This document shows positions 1 through 10,476 of a stretch of DNA of 25,000 bases, piece by piece. The DNA lies in contig ADNK01003136.1 of NCBI GenBank assembly GCA_000320545.1, positions 1-25,000 of the forward strand. The letters run 5' to 3'. The stretch is from Bigelowiella natans CCMP2755 (taxonomy: Eukaryota; Cercozoa; Chlorarachniophyceae). The notes below the pieces were generated by a model. The model worked only from the letters and a program-made list of their open reading frames with translations. It ran no database searches and was not told the DNA's origin. Each line of letters opens with the position of its first letter. The stretch's first letter is position 1. A program made the translations under genes and the position numbers.

Positions 1-2
1 CG

Positions 3-215
3 TCAAATTGACAGGTCTGAAGCTTCAACCCATTGGGAGGATATTGATATAGAAAAATCATCGTTCTTATCGAAGGAACCTTGCGAAGGAATTGTCTCGG
101 AGTATTCTTCATATAGAGGACTAATGGGAAAGTGAAAATCCTGGTCTTTTAATGCATCTCCCCCCCCTCATCGTCCTCCTCATCATCATAGAAATACATC
201 TTAGTACTCATCAAT

Positions 216-258
<43 letters not shown>

Positions 259-806
259 CTCTCTCTCTCCCTCTCTCTCCATAGTTTGATTGGTGTTGTT
301 AGTAAGTAAGTAGCAATATTATGCGACATGTTAATATGGTAGTAGGTAGATAGTATTCTAATAATTCCATCAAGAATCTTACAACGAAGAATATTTACTG
401 GAAATAATTTGAAAGTACTAAGAGTTCTGTGTCATAATATATATATAGGATACACATAGCGCAGGGACGATATATGACATATAATATTTGATGATTTATG
501 TATGTTGAAAGCACCTTAACTATCTGAATAGTTTCTTCATCCTGTAAAGCAGCAGCTGCAGCAGCTTTGGCATCATCATGATCATCGTTGTTGTTGTAAT
601 TGCCAGAAACACTATTCTTCTTCTTCTTTTCTAGGTGTACTTTGTCAAATCCTTCTGGTTCCTTATTTCCTTCTCCTTCCACTCCTCTTGCTTTTACTGT
701 TACTGCTGTCTTGATGGCTACTCCATCATCGTTCCAAAATGTGGGACTATCTTCGCCTATTTTATTCATCACGACAAGTTTAGTAGATATTAACATACAC
801 AACTTA

Positions 807-845
<39 letters not shown>

Positions 846-1571
846 TGTACCACCCATCACGTAAGGAAGCGATAACTATGAAAAATCTCATCAAAGTTAC
901 TTTGATTCTTCTTCTTTTTCTTTTTCGTCTTTTTATTTCACATGAACAACATGACTCTTCTTTTGCATCTTTTTCTCATTATTCCACATAAACAACATGA
1001 CTCTTGTGCATGCGAAGAAGAAAAGGAAGAAGAAAAGGAAAACAACAAGATGATCACTAAGAAAACGAATCTCTTACACCAAGCAACGTACACACACACA
1101 CACACACACATAAACCAAACACACGTCTACCTAAACTAAGAGACGGAGAGAGAAAGAGAGAGAGAGGGTGGGGAGAGGAGAGATGAAGAACCAATCAATC
1201 ACCTTTCTCAGGTCTAGGTGTGCCAGGGCTTTGTTGTCCTTCCGGTGTTGATGGCGACGATTTTGACGATGGTGTTGATATTGAAGGTAGAGAGGAGGAT
1301 GATGGTGATAATGGTACCACTACTTCCATGGACGATCGTGTTGTCTTGTCTTCTTTTTGTACGCTAACGTCGCCTATTGCAATCATTAGCAAGAAGAAGA
1401 AAGAGAGGGGTAGTAGTAGTAGTAGTAGTAGAAATAGTAGTAGTATTCAGTGTTGTTGGTCAGGAGCGTGATACTACTACTACTACTACCATTTTCGATC
1501 AGTCGCAAGAAATAACACATCAGCATCATCATCATCATCATCATCATTCCGTGTATCATGCATATGCCGCT

Positions 1572-1604
<33 letters not shown>

Positions 1605-2474
1605 CGACGATATTCTGCAAACCAACATAATGTAGCAAGCATAACATACTCATATACCATCCGAAGAACAAAAAATACTCATAACCACCAATATTTGTTT
1701 CTTCAACACCTTGGTTATTATTTCCTCCTACTCCTCCTCCCCCTCCTCCCAGATGGACTTGTGCTTTCTTAGTCTTGCTTTCAGTACCCCCTCCTAGTTT
1801 GGTCATCATCTTGTTCTTCTGTTTCTTCTCAATCTCGCTCTTGGCCATCTCTGTTGTCGTTGGATCATCCTGAGCTGCTGCTGCTGCTTTAGGCTCAGGT
1901 TCTGTTGGAAACGTTGGTCTTGATGTAGATTGTAGCAATAATGCTAGCCCTTTCAACGCCTCTGTACGCACTCTTTTGTTTATTATGGTTTGGTGGTGTA
2001 TTGCACCGTAGTAGTAAGTAAGTAAGGAAGTGTGTAAGATGGTGACAGTAAGAACATGCTGGTAGCAAGATGGATGATGAAGATGATTATGATGATGATG
2101 ATGATAATGATGTTGATGATATTTCAACTCACCAATGAGGACAAAGATACTATCAGGTCGCTATTATCATCAGCACCGTCTTTGTCAACACCATTGCAAT
2201 TATTAACATCATCGTTATTATTATTCATTATTGTTATCATCATCTCCCTCTCATTATTATCATCATCATCATCACCATCATCATCACCTACTACCTGTCG
2301 TGTTTATGATTTGCCAGAGCGATGATGGTATTTAGCAGTTTACGATCAGGAGTGTCAGGAGAGTCCTGTTTAGCACAACAAACCAGCACCAGCATCAGCA
2401 TCAGCAGTATTACATTGATGACGTCAGAGATAAGATAAGATGTAGGAATAGGGATAGAAATGACGCTGGGAGGA

Positions 2475-2509
<35 letters not shown>

Positions 2510-3935
2510 AGTGATGATGATAGTGGTGATGATGACAGTGGTGATGATGATAGTGGTGATGATGATGGAGAAGATGTTCAAACGGGAAATAGAGAAGATA
2601 TAGTGTGCAGCATCAATAACAGTTGTTTTATTGCTATCATCTGCTTTGTGTTAGTCGTATTTCAGATAAGAATAAGTGGTCTTCAAAACGACTTCTGTTA
2701 TCCCCCCCCCCCCCCTTCTTTCGTTGACAGCTGCACGATGTTCTTGGGTAATTATTATTTATAATAATTTAGTAGCAATCATGATGTTCTTGGGTTGTTA
2801 TTATTCATAATAATTTAGTAGCAATAATGACTCGTCTGTTCTACCTTCAAAATGATCTGAATAGCCTTAGAAGCTGATGAAGACATAACCTGATAATTGC
2901 ATAGAAGAGACAACAACAACAACAACAACAACAACGTTCCTAGTATAAGAAGAACTACCATTTAACAATTGTTACTCCTCCCCTTTTTCTTAACACCCAA
3001 TATATATATATTTCTCAAATTATTCTTAAGTAGTGTGCTGTTATCCTACGATTCTCTACAACGACGCATGGAAGTATATCCTCATCATCACCATCACCAT
3101 CGTCATCATCGATAGAAACAAAGAAACCTTGATTGTTACGGGAACAACTTTAAAGAGACTTTCCAGTATGCATGTTGTTAGTTCCACATAGAGCTCTACA
3201 GGACAACAACTTGAAACGTCCATTTCTCTTGCCTTGAGAGTAGATGATAATCATATTGAACGCATAAGACGATGGCCATGGGCAGCAACAATGACAGTGA
3301 AGACTTTGATGATTGCTTCTGGTTGGTGTTGTTTTTCTTATCCTCTTGATCATTTCCCACGAATGTTAATGATGAAACAGAAAGAAAGAGATGGAGAGCT
3401 TCTACTACTACTACTACTACTACTACTACCATTTGGCAGACAGATACAGCAAGCAAGGTTGCTTCCTTCAACACTGATGATCTTCGATCTTCTATCTAAG
3501 AGAGGAGGAAGGAAGGTATGGTGATAAAAACATCAATGTTAAGTGTACTACAACGTGCATCAAGGCCAACAAATCTAATGATCAAATGTGCCCTTCAACG
3601 AAGAAGGTAGTATGGGGAAACTAGCAGTAAATGCTGTTAGAATATCATTCTTATCATGTAAAATATAAACAACATATCGACTAAACATATATGGTATAAA
3701 CACACCCACCCACCCACACACCCACACCAATCTTTATAATGGTTTTATACTACACAATGTTGTTTATACTGCATGTATACTCCAAATCACATTCTAAAGG
3801 AAGGTAAAACAGATGATAATTGGCGATAACTACTGGTTGTTCCACTTCATCATCTTTATCATTATAAGTGCAAGACGTTTCTGGCATGATTTTACTACTA
3901 CTACTAGGTTCTACTACTACTACTACTACTACTAC

Positions 3936-3968
<33 letters not shown>

Positions 3969-5411
3969 CAATGGCTAACAACTGTGTCTACCTGCAAAGT
4001 GAACAAATTCTTGTGTTTTAGAAGCAATGGCACCACTTGAGTCATCGTGCGAGTATTCTCCAAGCTGCAGATGTCCTATTGGATCATGAATGCATTAATC
4101 AACACACTGCTGTGCTTGTTGTTTCATGTTATCAGTTAGCAGCTCATTTCATCGACTATGCAAGATGTCATTATTGAACTCCTCCTTCAGTTTATACAGT
4201 TGGTGCTGCTGGTAGTGCTGCCATGGATGGTAAAAGCTGCAAAAAACCTTGGTGCATTGACTGCTATTGTTATACCCGGACTATTACTAATAGCTATGAA
4301 GAAAATTAGTACCTGCAGACGCTTCATGAGGTTAACACGAATCTTCCACTCAACTTTCTCTTTCTCATGGGCAATCTAAGGTATTATGATGTGACAGAGA
4401 GAACAATAGGGAGGGGTGGGGATCAATATTCAGTCTCAACTATACATGCAGGGATGTGCCTGTGCATGTGCATGTGCATGTGTGTGTGTGTGTGTGTAGC
4501 CAAATAAACTAGTAGAAGATGTTGACGACATCTGATGTGTCGGCTAGTCACGATTAATTTGCTTCTTCTTTCTTATTCCGAATGGGCACAATAATAGTAA
4601 TAAGCAGAATTAATGTTACGATCCCTCCTCCTCCTCCACCTCCTCCTCTCCTCATCAACATCAACAATACCACGAAACGCCCTAGTTTTCGAAGCTAATC
4701 CCTTCCTCTCCCCCCCCCTCTCCCCCCCCTCTTCCTAAAGGACACTTCTTCTACTACTACCGCACTACTATTTCCTTGAGCTACTATAACGTTTTGTTAT
4801 TATCAGTAGTACCGAGAGGAATTCTGCGATTGTGTTGATTTCCAATTTGAGGTCGCCTGGCAATTCAACCTAGAAGGAATGGTGGTAGTAAATAGCGTGT
4901 TGTAATAGTACCAGGCAGTAGTAGTAGTAGTAGTTAGGGGTTTCAGAATTTTCTTATAATGATAATTTCGTCCAATATTGGATCATCTGGATGATGAGGA
5001 GGGAATGAATTAATAGCATGCAATGCCCTGATCAACAACTAACCACTACCTTAAGTGATTTTCCCAGCCAATTCTTCGCCTTCAGATCTCTAGGAGAGTA
5101 ATTTGGGGGGGCGTTTGCACTAGCACTATTGCCAGAAATGTGTCTTCTCGTCCCCCCCCTGGTGTTACCACTACTAGTAGTAGTACTGATCCTGGACATT
5201 CTATTAATCAACTGAGCACTGATCTCAGCGCGGTCGCTAGTAGCTTAGCTGCTGCTGCTGCTTCTGATGCTGCAGAAAGATCGATGATGACGATGGTGAT
5301 TATGATGATGAAACACCAAGGCGTCGTCGAGGTAGGAAATTCAAGCTTTTTTGTTGAGCTATTAATGTGGTGTTTGTTTGATAAGACGGCGGGCAAGGCG
5401 GATTTGGTGTT
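3..5411 (-). CDS. CLASP-type TOG-domain microtubule-associated protein (multi-exon)
   Basis: CLASP proteins bind microtubule plus ends and promote rescue through TOG (HEAT-like) domains. Exons on the minus strand, 5' to 3': 5317-5411 (tentative), 5050-5236 or -5243, 4813-4869, 4313-4375, 4198-4236, 3992-4075, 3430-3495, 3128-3232, 2845-2889, 2295-2365, 1658-1972, an uncertain one near 1490-1600, 1203-1373, 515-756, and a possible last exon 3-120. Exons from 4869 to 1658 join in phase. The TOG signature is clear: EWKIRVNLMKRLQ (helix with Trp/Arg), then QIEDRRSSVLKEATLL, matching the family's DLRSxxxxEA motif, then FKVVPVTIKVMSSSASKAIQ and HKHDRVRTEALKGLALLL, in the order seen in CLASP TOG domains. 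Downstream is low-complexity Gly/Asn/Ser/Lys-rich tail. I see one TOG domain; animal CLASPs have several. The start codon and the C-terminal end are not certain. Family assignment comes from remembered motif order, not a search. Confidence 0.82.
221..281. repeat. (CT)n microsatellite
   Basis: About 60 bases of CT repeats with a few TTTC interruptions, in the 3' part of the CLASP-like gene between its last exons; intronic in the model. Confidence 0.9.
515..756 (-). CDS. CLASP-like gene: C-terminal linker exon
   Basis: An 80-codon exon with acceptor AAAATAG and donor GTGCTT that joins in phase 1 to exon 1203-1373 (…RPEKG then EDSPTFWNDDG). It is low-complexity: KKKKNS, NYNNNDDHDD and a run of six Ala before LQDEETIQIVK. 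A possible final exon at 3-120 has a frame starting PLYEEYSETIPSQG and ending DLSI then TGA at positions 5-3. It needs phase 2, so a further small exon between 120 and 515 is missing (a piece near 310-385 would fit but is weak). Confidence 0.6.
809..842. repeat. (AT)n microsatellite
   Basis: About 17 AT units just 5' (on the minus strand) of the acceptor of exon 515-756. A (CA)n run at 1089-1110 lies in the same intron. Confidence 0.9.
1203..1972 (-). CDS. CLASP-like gene: end of TOG domain and low-complexity linker, with an uncertain exon junction
   Basis: Exon 1658-1972 starts VRTEALKGLALLLQS, the last TOG helix, then becomes Pro/Ala/Lys/Gly-rich with a run of six Gly. Exon 1203-1373 is Ser/Pro-rich and ends TPRPEK. 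Exon 1658-1972 ends in phase 2 with donor GTATAT, while exon 1203-1373 needs phase 1, so an exon is missing between them. A piece from about 1600 to 1490 (after CATCAAG, ending at AAATG before GTAGTAG) restores phase but would encode a run of eight Met from an ATG microsatellite. Reading straight through instead gives a hydrophobic stretch and a poly-Ile run. I cannot tell which, if either, is used. Confidence 0.55.
1408..1605. repeat. Two successive inverted trinucleotide-array pairs
   Basis: On the plus strand, GTA/TAG arrays at about 1408-1446 are followed by a complementary TAC array at about 1472-1489. A CAT array at about 1523-1547 is then followed by an ATG/TGA array at about 1574-1604. 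Each pair can fold into a stem. The region falls at the uncertain junction of the CLASP-like gene. Confidence 0.75.
2462..2575. repeat. GAT-rich minisatellite
   Basis: GATGATGAT array followed by several copies of a 15- to 18-base unit of the form GTGATGATGATAGTG, in the intron between CLASP-like exons 2845-2889 and 2295-2365. Confidence 0.8.
2737..2828. repeat. 46-bp tandem duplication with palindromic core
   Basis: Two copies, 2737-2782 and 2783-2828, each beginning GATGTTCTTGGGT and ending TTTAGTAGCAAT. In the first copy AATTATTAT and ATAATAATT form a perfect 9-bp inverted repeat around TT. It lies in a CLASP-like intron, directly downstream of the exon 2845-2889 donor. A run of about 14 C precedes it at 2702-2715. 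Confidence 0.85.
3128..3495 (-). CDS. Two core TOG exons of the CLASP-like gene
   Basis: Exon 3430-3495 encodes 22 residues beginning IEDRRSSVLKEATLLAVSV, the most diagnostic CLASP TOG segment. Its acceptor is a pyrimidine-rich tract ending in TTAG and its donor is GTAGTAGTAG. Exon 3128-3232 encodes 35 residues beginning AREMDVSSCC and ending KVVPVTIK, the next TOG helix pair. Both are phase 0 at both ends, and they join to VMSSSASKAIQIILK at 2845-2889. The donor of the second exon is GTTTCT, weaker than its neighbours. Confidence 0.85.
3402..3429. repeat. (CTA)n array starting at a 5' splice site
   Basis: Read on the minus (transcribed) strand this is GTAGTAGTAG…, and its first GT is the donor of CLASP-like exon 3430-3495. 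Confidence 0.85.
3911..3968. repeat. Perfect inverted trinucleotide repeat (hairpin)
   Basis: A 25-base (CTA)n arm at 3911-3935, two bases GA, then the exact reverse complement (GTA)n at 3938-3962. The TAG array runs on to 3968. It sits in the intron just 3' of CLASP-like exon 3992-4075. Confidence 0.9.
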
Positions 5412-6163
5412 CTATTCCTTTTCAAGAGCAACAGTTCCAATGTCTGTTAGTTAGGTGACAAAATGATGATGAGTTCGAAGATGTTGATCTCTTACAAGGA
5501 ATGAAGAGATCGTTCTTGCAGAAGAAGAGGAATGTGTTAATTGTTGAACTTTAGTTTAAATGGTGGACAATTTTTAGCTCTCTGTCCTCTGCCTTCTATT
5601 TACTGAAGATCCTTCTCCAATAAACCCTCCTCCCAAGTGCTACAAAATAAAGAGCCTGGCTATTATATGGGGGTAAAATAGAGACCCTTGTGTTTGAGTC
5701 CTTGCCTGCAGTTCGTACGTGTGATGGCGGTAGTTCGGAGGGGCGGGAAGATTATCCTGCAATTACAAGTACGAATCGAAAACGCCGGACAATTTTACAG
5801 ATTTATTCTTTTTTGTATGTCGCAAGATCTTTTTCATATTAATTCCATGAAATACTCTGATAGAGATTTGCTGTGCTTCTGTTAGATTTAAGATTCATCT
5901 TGTTCTTGTGGTCGCAGTTTGTCAATCACATGTCGTCACATCAGTGTTCTTCATATTTTCTTCATTGTTGTTCAAGTTGTTCTCCAAATAGAAAATAAAA
6001 TAAGCCAAAGACAACTGAATATGACAAAAATAACAAGTTCATTCAAGTTCAGCAGGTGTGAAATGAATTTGCCGCACCGTGTTTTGAATTTGAACAAGTT
6101 GGATGTTCATCGGGCACAAAGCAAGAAAGAAAGAAAGAAAGCAGCACAGCCTGGCTTTGACGT
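5412..6163. other. Intergenic region, no gene seen
   Basis: Upstream of the CLASP-like gene on its strand. Short ORFs on both strands show no recognisable motif and no convincing exon pairs. A short GAAA repeat lies at about 6124-6141. The true 5' exon(s) and promoter of the CLASP-like gene may be here, but I could not identify them. Confidence 0.5.
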
Positions 6164-8240
6164 AGTGGAATGATGCCATTGCTTCACTTCGTTCATCCAT
6201 TCATTTGGTGTTTCAATGCTTCATTCATTTGTTCTTCAACCACCCGTGCTGTCCCCACGACTCCACAGTGAAGGACGACCCCTCTGCTGTCGTCCACGTG
6301 GTCCTTGCAATCGCATCACAAAGCAGCCAAAGTGCCAAAGTCACGGTGCGTTGCTTCTTCGTTCGTTCGCTTCGCACTTTCCACAAAGAAGTGGAAGGTG
6401 TCCAACTTCTGCCAGTGTTGGTGGTCACGACACAGCGATGCAGGGAGTGAACTCTGGAACTCGCTGCATTGTGTTCCAAGAAGAAGAATCGAACCAACTC
6501 TGCGAACTGGGGTGAACTCTCCAGCTCTCCTTTGTGCGCTGCAACCGAGCAATGCCAAACGGTGCACGGTTTTTCAACACACGGTGCCAAGTGAACCAGC
6601 CCACACACCAGCGCACCTGAAGAACGTCTCATCACCACCTCGATTGTCGACTCCCCAACTGACCAACCACCTCCAGGTTTGCGCGGTCGCACGTGTTGCA
6701 TCTTGTGCCGCAGGAGAGCACGCTCACAATGCTCTGGCGCTGTGCGAGCGACAACATCGTTCGTCTCACTTGGACACTTGTCTGGTTGCAATTGCACCGC
6801 CTCGACATCCACGAACTTCGATCACAAGTGGACTTCGTACGTTTGCGTGGAGCAAACCAGGACCAGAGCAGGGCGCACCTTTTTGTGACACTTTGTGCGC
6901 AATCCACGTCCTCCTGTCGTCTGCAGACACTTGAAGCTCTCTGGCTCTCCTTCCTTGAATTGGTCTGATCTGAAAAATGAACCAAAAACATCCAAAGTCT
7001 CAGCTCGAAAACCTCGACTCTGTGACTCCCATGCGAAGAAAGTTTGCAATAGTTTGCACAGTTCTGAGCGCAGATGCAAGCAACGCGCACGTTCAACGCA
7101 AGCTAGCAAGTGGTGGTGCTTGAACAACGCTGGAACGTGACATGACACCAGGAGAGACGATGTGTGCGACGTGCACGACGTCACTGTGTCGGTTGTCCAT
7201 TGAACGCTGCTGGCTAGCTAGGCCAGAACAGGTGAATCCTCGTGTGGACGGCCAGGCCAGCAGGCCGCACTGGCACAACAAAAGGTGAATGAAGTCCAAT
7301 GCAGACATGCTGCCACAATGCCCAGCTAGCCAGGTGTGCTGGTGCGTTGAAGTTTCAAAATCAGGGCATCAAGAGGTCATGCTGGCATGGGACGCACTCT
7401 GGCACGTGGACGACACTCAATGGGTGCAGATCGTGGACACTTGAAAGTTTGCAAAAAAAAAACCCACCACGCCAGCACGCGCGCACGCATCTGCGTGAAC
7501 CACTAGACCAGTGAACGACATGACGTGTTGCGCAATGTGTGTTCAAAGTTTTTGCAATCAAAATGGCGAGGTGACACGCCAGCATGGCGCAAACCAGCGC
7601 ACAGAGCATGCAAAAGCGCACGTTGTGCTGCCAGGCTGGTCAGCGCGAGCAAACCCAGCAGGCCATGTGCTTGGAAGGGGATCGAGCAGAAGTTGCTCCC
7701 CAAGCTAGCCAGGTCATGGAGGGGGGCTAGGAGGTCTAGAGGGGGGGATGAAACCCGAGTGAAAACGAAAATCAACATGTCAAACGTGCCAAAAGCTTCA
7801 TTCAAAGCAGACCCTTGCTAGCTAGTTGGTTTGCTCGACACAGTTTGCGCAAAAAAGGGTCAAAAACATTTCCCACCTTTTCTGCACGACGTCATGCCCT
7901 GTTTCGCCTTGCTGGCTCGGCCTGATGGCAAAGCACGTGTGCACAGCTCAAGGAAATGCACATGGTGCAATGTGCGATGGAAAGCGGCAGGAGTAAAAAT
8001 CACCAAAAGGCGGTCCAATGGCTTTCAGGTTGCCACAATCACCAACGTGCCGACAAGTGCACTTTCGATCATTGCGCGAACTGGATTGCATGGTGGGTGC
8101 AACGTGAGGACGATGTCACAGGATTTGAACCGTGCGCAGCGTTCATGCCCGGCACCATCTGGACCACGCACGCATCATGCACATCCTGCCTATTGCTAGA
8201 TTGCACACAGCACGCATTGTGCACCGTGCCATTCACATTA
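6164..8240. other. TpA-depleted island of unknown origin
   Basis: Counting by eye, the dinucleotide TA does not occur from 6164 to about 6837, occurs once more before about 7100, and about 15 times in all before 8200. Most of those (about 11) lie inside CTAG. Flanking DNA is rich in TA. Microsatellites, which are everywhere else in the window, are absent apart from short homopolymer runs. Because TAA and TAG need TA, long ORFs appear on both strands (for example 6225-6812 minus and 6305-6934 plus). They overlap, resemble no family I know and are probably a by-product. No splice-consistent gene, terminal inverted repeat or tRNA was found. The edges coincide with the gap between the CLASP-like and USP genes. 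Confidence 0.8.
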
Positions 8241-8312
8241 GTCTTGTTCGTTGTCTGATCCTAATTCATGTTGATGTGAATGTAATGAAATGACGATGTA
8301 ATTACTAGATCA

Positions 8313-9341
8313 CTATTTCAACTTTTGCCTTTTTGCTCCTGGTGGTTGATCTAGCAACACCAAGGCTTTTGAGCTGGTATTGTTCTTTTTGCTGTCATTG
8401 GCGTTTTTGCCACCACCATCACGGTCTTTTTCAACTTTTTTCCTCTTTCTTGATCTTGACTGTTCCAACTTTTCCAGAAATTTTAGGTTGTCTTTTTGTA
8501 CTTCTTCATGAAAGACTGAGACGCTCGTATCGATAACCGTCGACAGCGGCGCTTTTAGTGTCTTATTATCAATATTTTTGGATGATGACATCATCGATGT
8601 GGTAGTTTGTTCTTGAGCCTCAAGTTGCAACCTGGAAGAGGAGTCCTGTGTTTCTTCAATTTTCATATTATTTTCTCTTGATCGTTTATTTATTTTCTCA
8701 GCATTTTCTTTCGCATACCTACTACGCTTGTCTTCTTTGTCGTCAAGATTTTTGGTGTAAATTAAGCAGTAAGCCGAAGCATGCAAATGGCCTCCATACG
8801 ATTCATTAAACACGACTTTCTCAGATTCTCGTGACACATTAGCATCGTTAAATTTGAGCCAAGACTTTTTGTTACTTTTGCCAACATCATGGTTGTTATC
8901 ACTGTATGTCCCAGTTAAGCTGCGATAATCCCCATCATCAACATGGTTGTTATTACACACAGACTTACTTCCATTTTGTATCATATTGTTGCTATTGCCA
9001 TCTTTAACGGGTTCATCGATACGTTTTGATTTGAGATCTACATTTAACTTCGCTACTGGACGATTATCATCTTCAGTGATTTTGCTCTTACTCGTCGTCG
9101 TTTCGTTGTATTTCTGTTGGGATTCTACAACTGAGTTGTTGTTATTATGCCCCTCAGAATTAGCTGTAATAATATCGCTGCTTCTATTATTGCTTGATAA
9201 AAAACCAAGGTTTGGCTGTTTATAACCCGCCATCATCCGCCCTTCTCCTCCTTCCCCTCCCCCTCCCCCTTCTCTAATTGAAGTGCTCGAGTTGGTGGCA
9301 AAGGAATGTTGTGTCCTATTTATATATGCCCAGTAATGACC
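8313..9341 (-). CDS. USP last exon: catalytic His box, long Asn-rich insertion, final strand and basic tail
   Basis: Begins GHYWAYINRTQHS; the catalytic His codon is at 9338-9336. About 160 codons of Asn/Ser/Gly/Lys-rich sequence follow before KKSWLKFNDANVS, whose Asn and Asp codons are at 8849-8847 and 8846-8844. Then GGHLHASAYCLIYTKNLDD closes the catalytic fold. The 130-residue C-terminal tail is charged, with Lys/Arg clusters (RSRKRKKVEKDR, PPGAKRQKLK) that could act as nuclear localisation signals (inference). It ends at TAG. The larger C-terminal helical domain of human USP25/28 is absent. The exon is over a kilobase, far longer than the others. Confidence 0.93.
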   Translation of the reverse strand, partial: GHYWAYINRTQHSFATNSSTSIREGGGGGEGGEGRMMAGYKQPNLGFLSSNNRSSDIITANSEGHNNNNSVVESQQKYNETTTSKSKITEDDNRPVAKLNVDLKSKRIDEPVKDGNSNNMIQNGSKSVCNNNHVDDGDYRSLTGTYSDNNHDVGKSNKKSWLKFNDANVSRESEKVVFNESYGGHLHASAYCLIYTKNLDDKEDKRSRYAKENAEKINKRSRENNMKIEETQDSSSRLQLEAQEQTTTSMMSSSKNIDNKTLKAPLSTVIDTSVSVFHEEVQKDNLKFLEKLEQSRSRKRKKVEKDRDGGGKNANDSKKNNTSSKALVLLDQPPGAKRQKLK

Positions 9342-10441
9342 CTACGAATATTTAGAAAAAACAGACGTGGTCAATATTATCATTATAACTAGTTTGCAAT
9401 CTCATTGCTTCAATGGAAAAGATGATGGCTCATACTATTGAGGCCCAGCTTTCACACGTGTGTGAGTTTGTGTTTGTGTGTGTGTGTGTGTGTGTCGCTA
9501 CTTCACTCTTCTTCCCTTAAAATTTTAAATGATTTTTCTCTTTAAAGCTCTCAAGCTATTCAACTGCACTGATATATTTGTTCCAGTAAAACAGCTGTAC
9601 TTGTTGTTGTTGTTCTTCTTCTTCTTCTACTACTACTACTACTTTTACCTGCGAAGCATTCTTTCCATCGTGTACCATTACAGCGGTTAAATGATAACAT
9701 GGGCTCCCTTCAATTTCTTTGTATAATTTGCTAATCTATAAGAGAAACAAACAAACATCTCACTTTTCACTCCGAACTGCAATAGTATACGAAGTATACA
9801 TAATAAATTTAACGATGACCAAAAGACTCAACTACCCTTTAAAAACGAATATTAAGATTCATATCTATTTCAGGTGTGGACATGTAATATCATACCTGCT
9901 TGTCAATATTTTCTATTTGACTACGGAGCTCTCTGATGCGGTTGTTCATGTCGCTGCGATGTATTATTACAAGGAAAATGCAATCAACCCTTAAAATGAC
10001 TTCTATTCATAATAGCGACATGCAAAACGATCACAAATAAGATAATACCCTCATTGCATCCGAATATGACCAGAATTACGAGGGAAATGGAAAGAATGAA
10101 AGATAGACAACATTCTTTCAACACAACCGTTACATACGCCTCTTAAGCTTTAGAAACTATTATTTTCCTATAACACCCCAAAAGCACTAGTTCCCAGCCA
10201 CCAACCGTACATATAAACAACATCAACACAAACCACTGGCTATCATTGTAATCTGTCTCTCTCACTCATCGTTACTCATTACTTGAGGTATTTTGTTAAG
10301 ACTTTAATGATTCTCTCCTGTGCAATCTTATTCGAGGAGAAGGGAGGGGGGATAGAAGATCGGCATTAACATATGATCTGTCATCAAGAATCTACTATTT
10401 GAGTAAATCCTTTTGTGGTTCCCAACTCTAAGAACACTTAA

Positions 10442-10476
<35 letters not shown>

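Noticed and set aside
6470-6500. GGTTCGATTC on the minus strand resembling a tRNA T loop
   Set aside because: No stem pairing and no cloverleaf.
6225-6934. Long overlapping ORFs of 195 and 209 codons on opposite strands
   Set aside because: They follow from the lack of TAA and TAG in the TpA-depleted island, cover each other and show no family motif.
8095-8140. tRNA-like T-arm GGTTCAAATCC on the minus strand
   Set aside because: The bases around it do not form a five-pair T stem, and no matching acceptor or anticodon arms were found.
8313-9236. A separate intronless 307-residue gene starting at MMAGYKQ
   Set aside because: The frame continues upstream to an acceptor at 9343-9342 and begins GHYWAYI, so this is the last exon of the USP gene.
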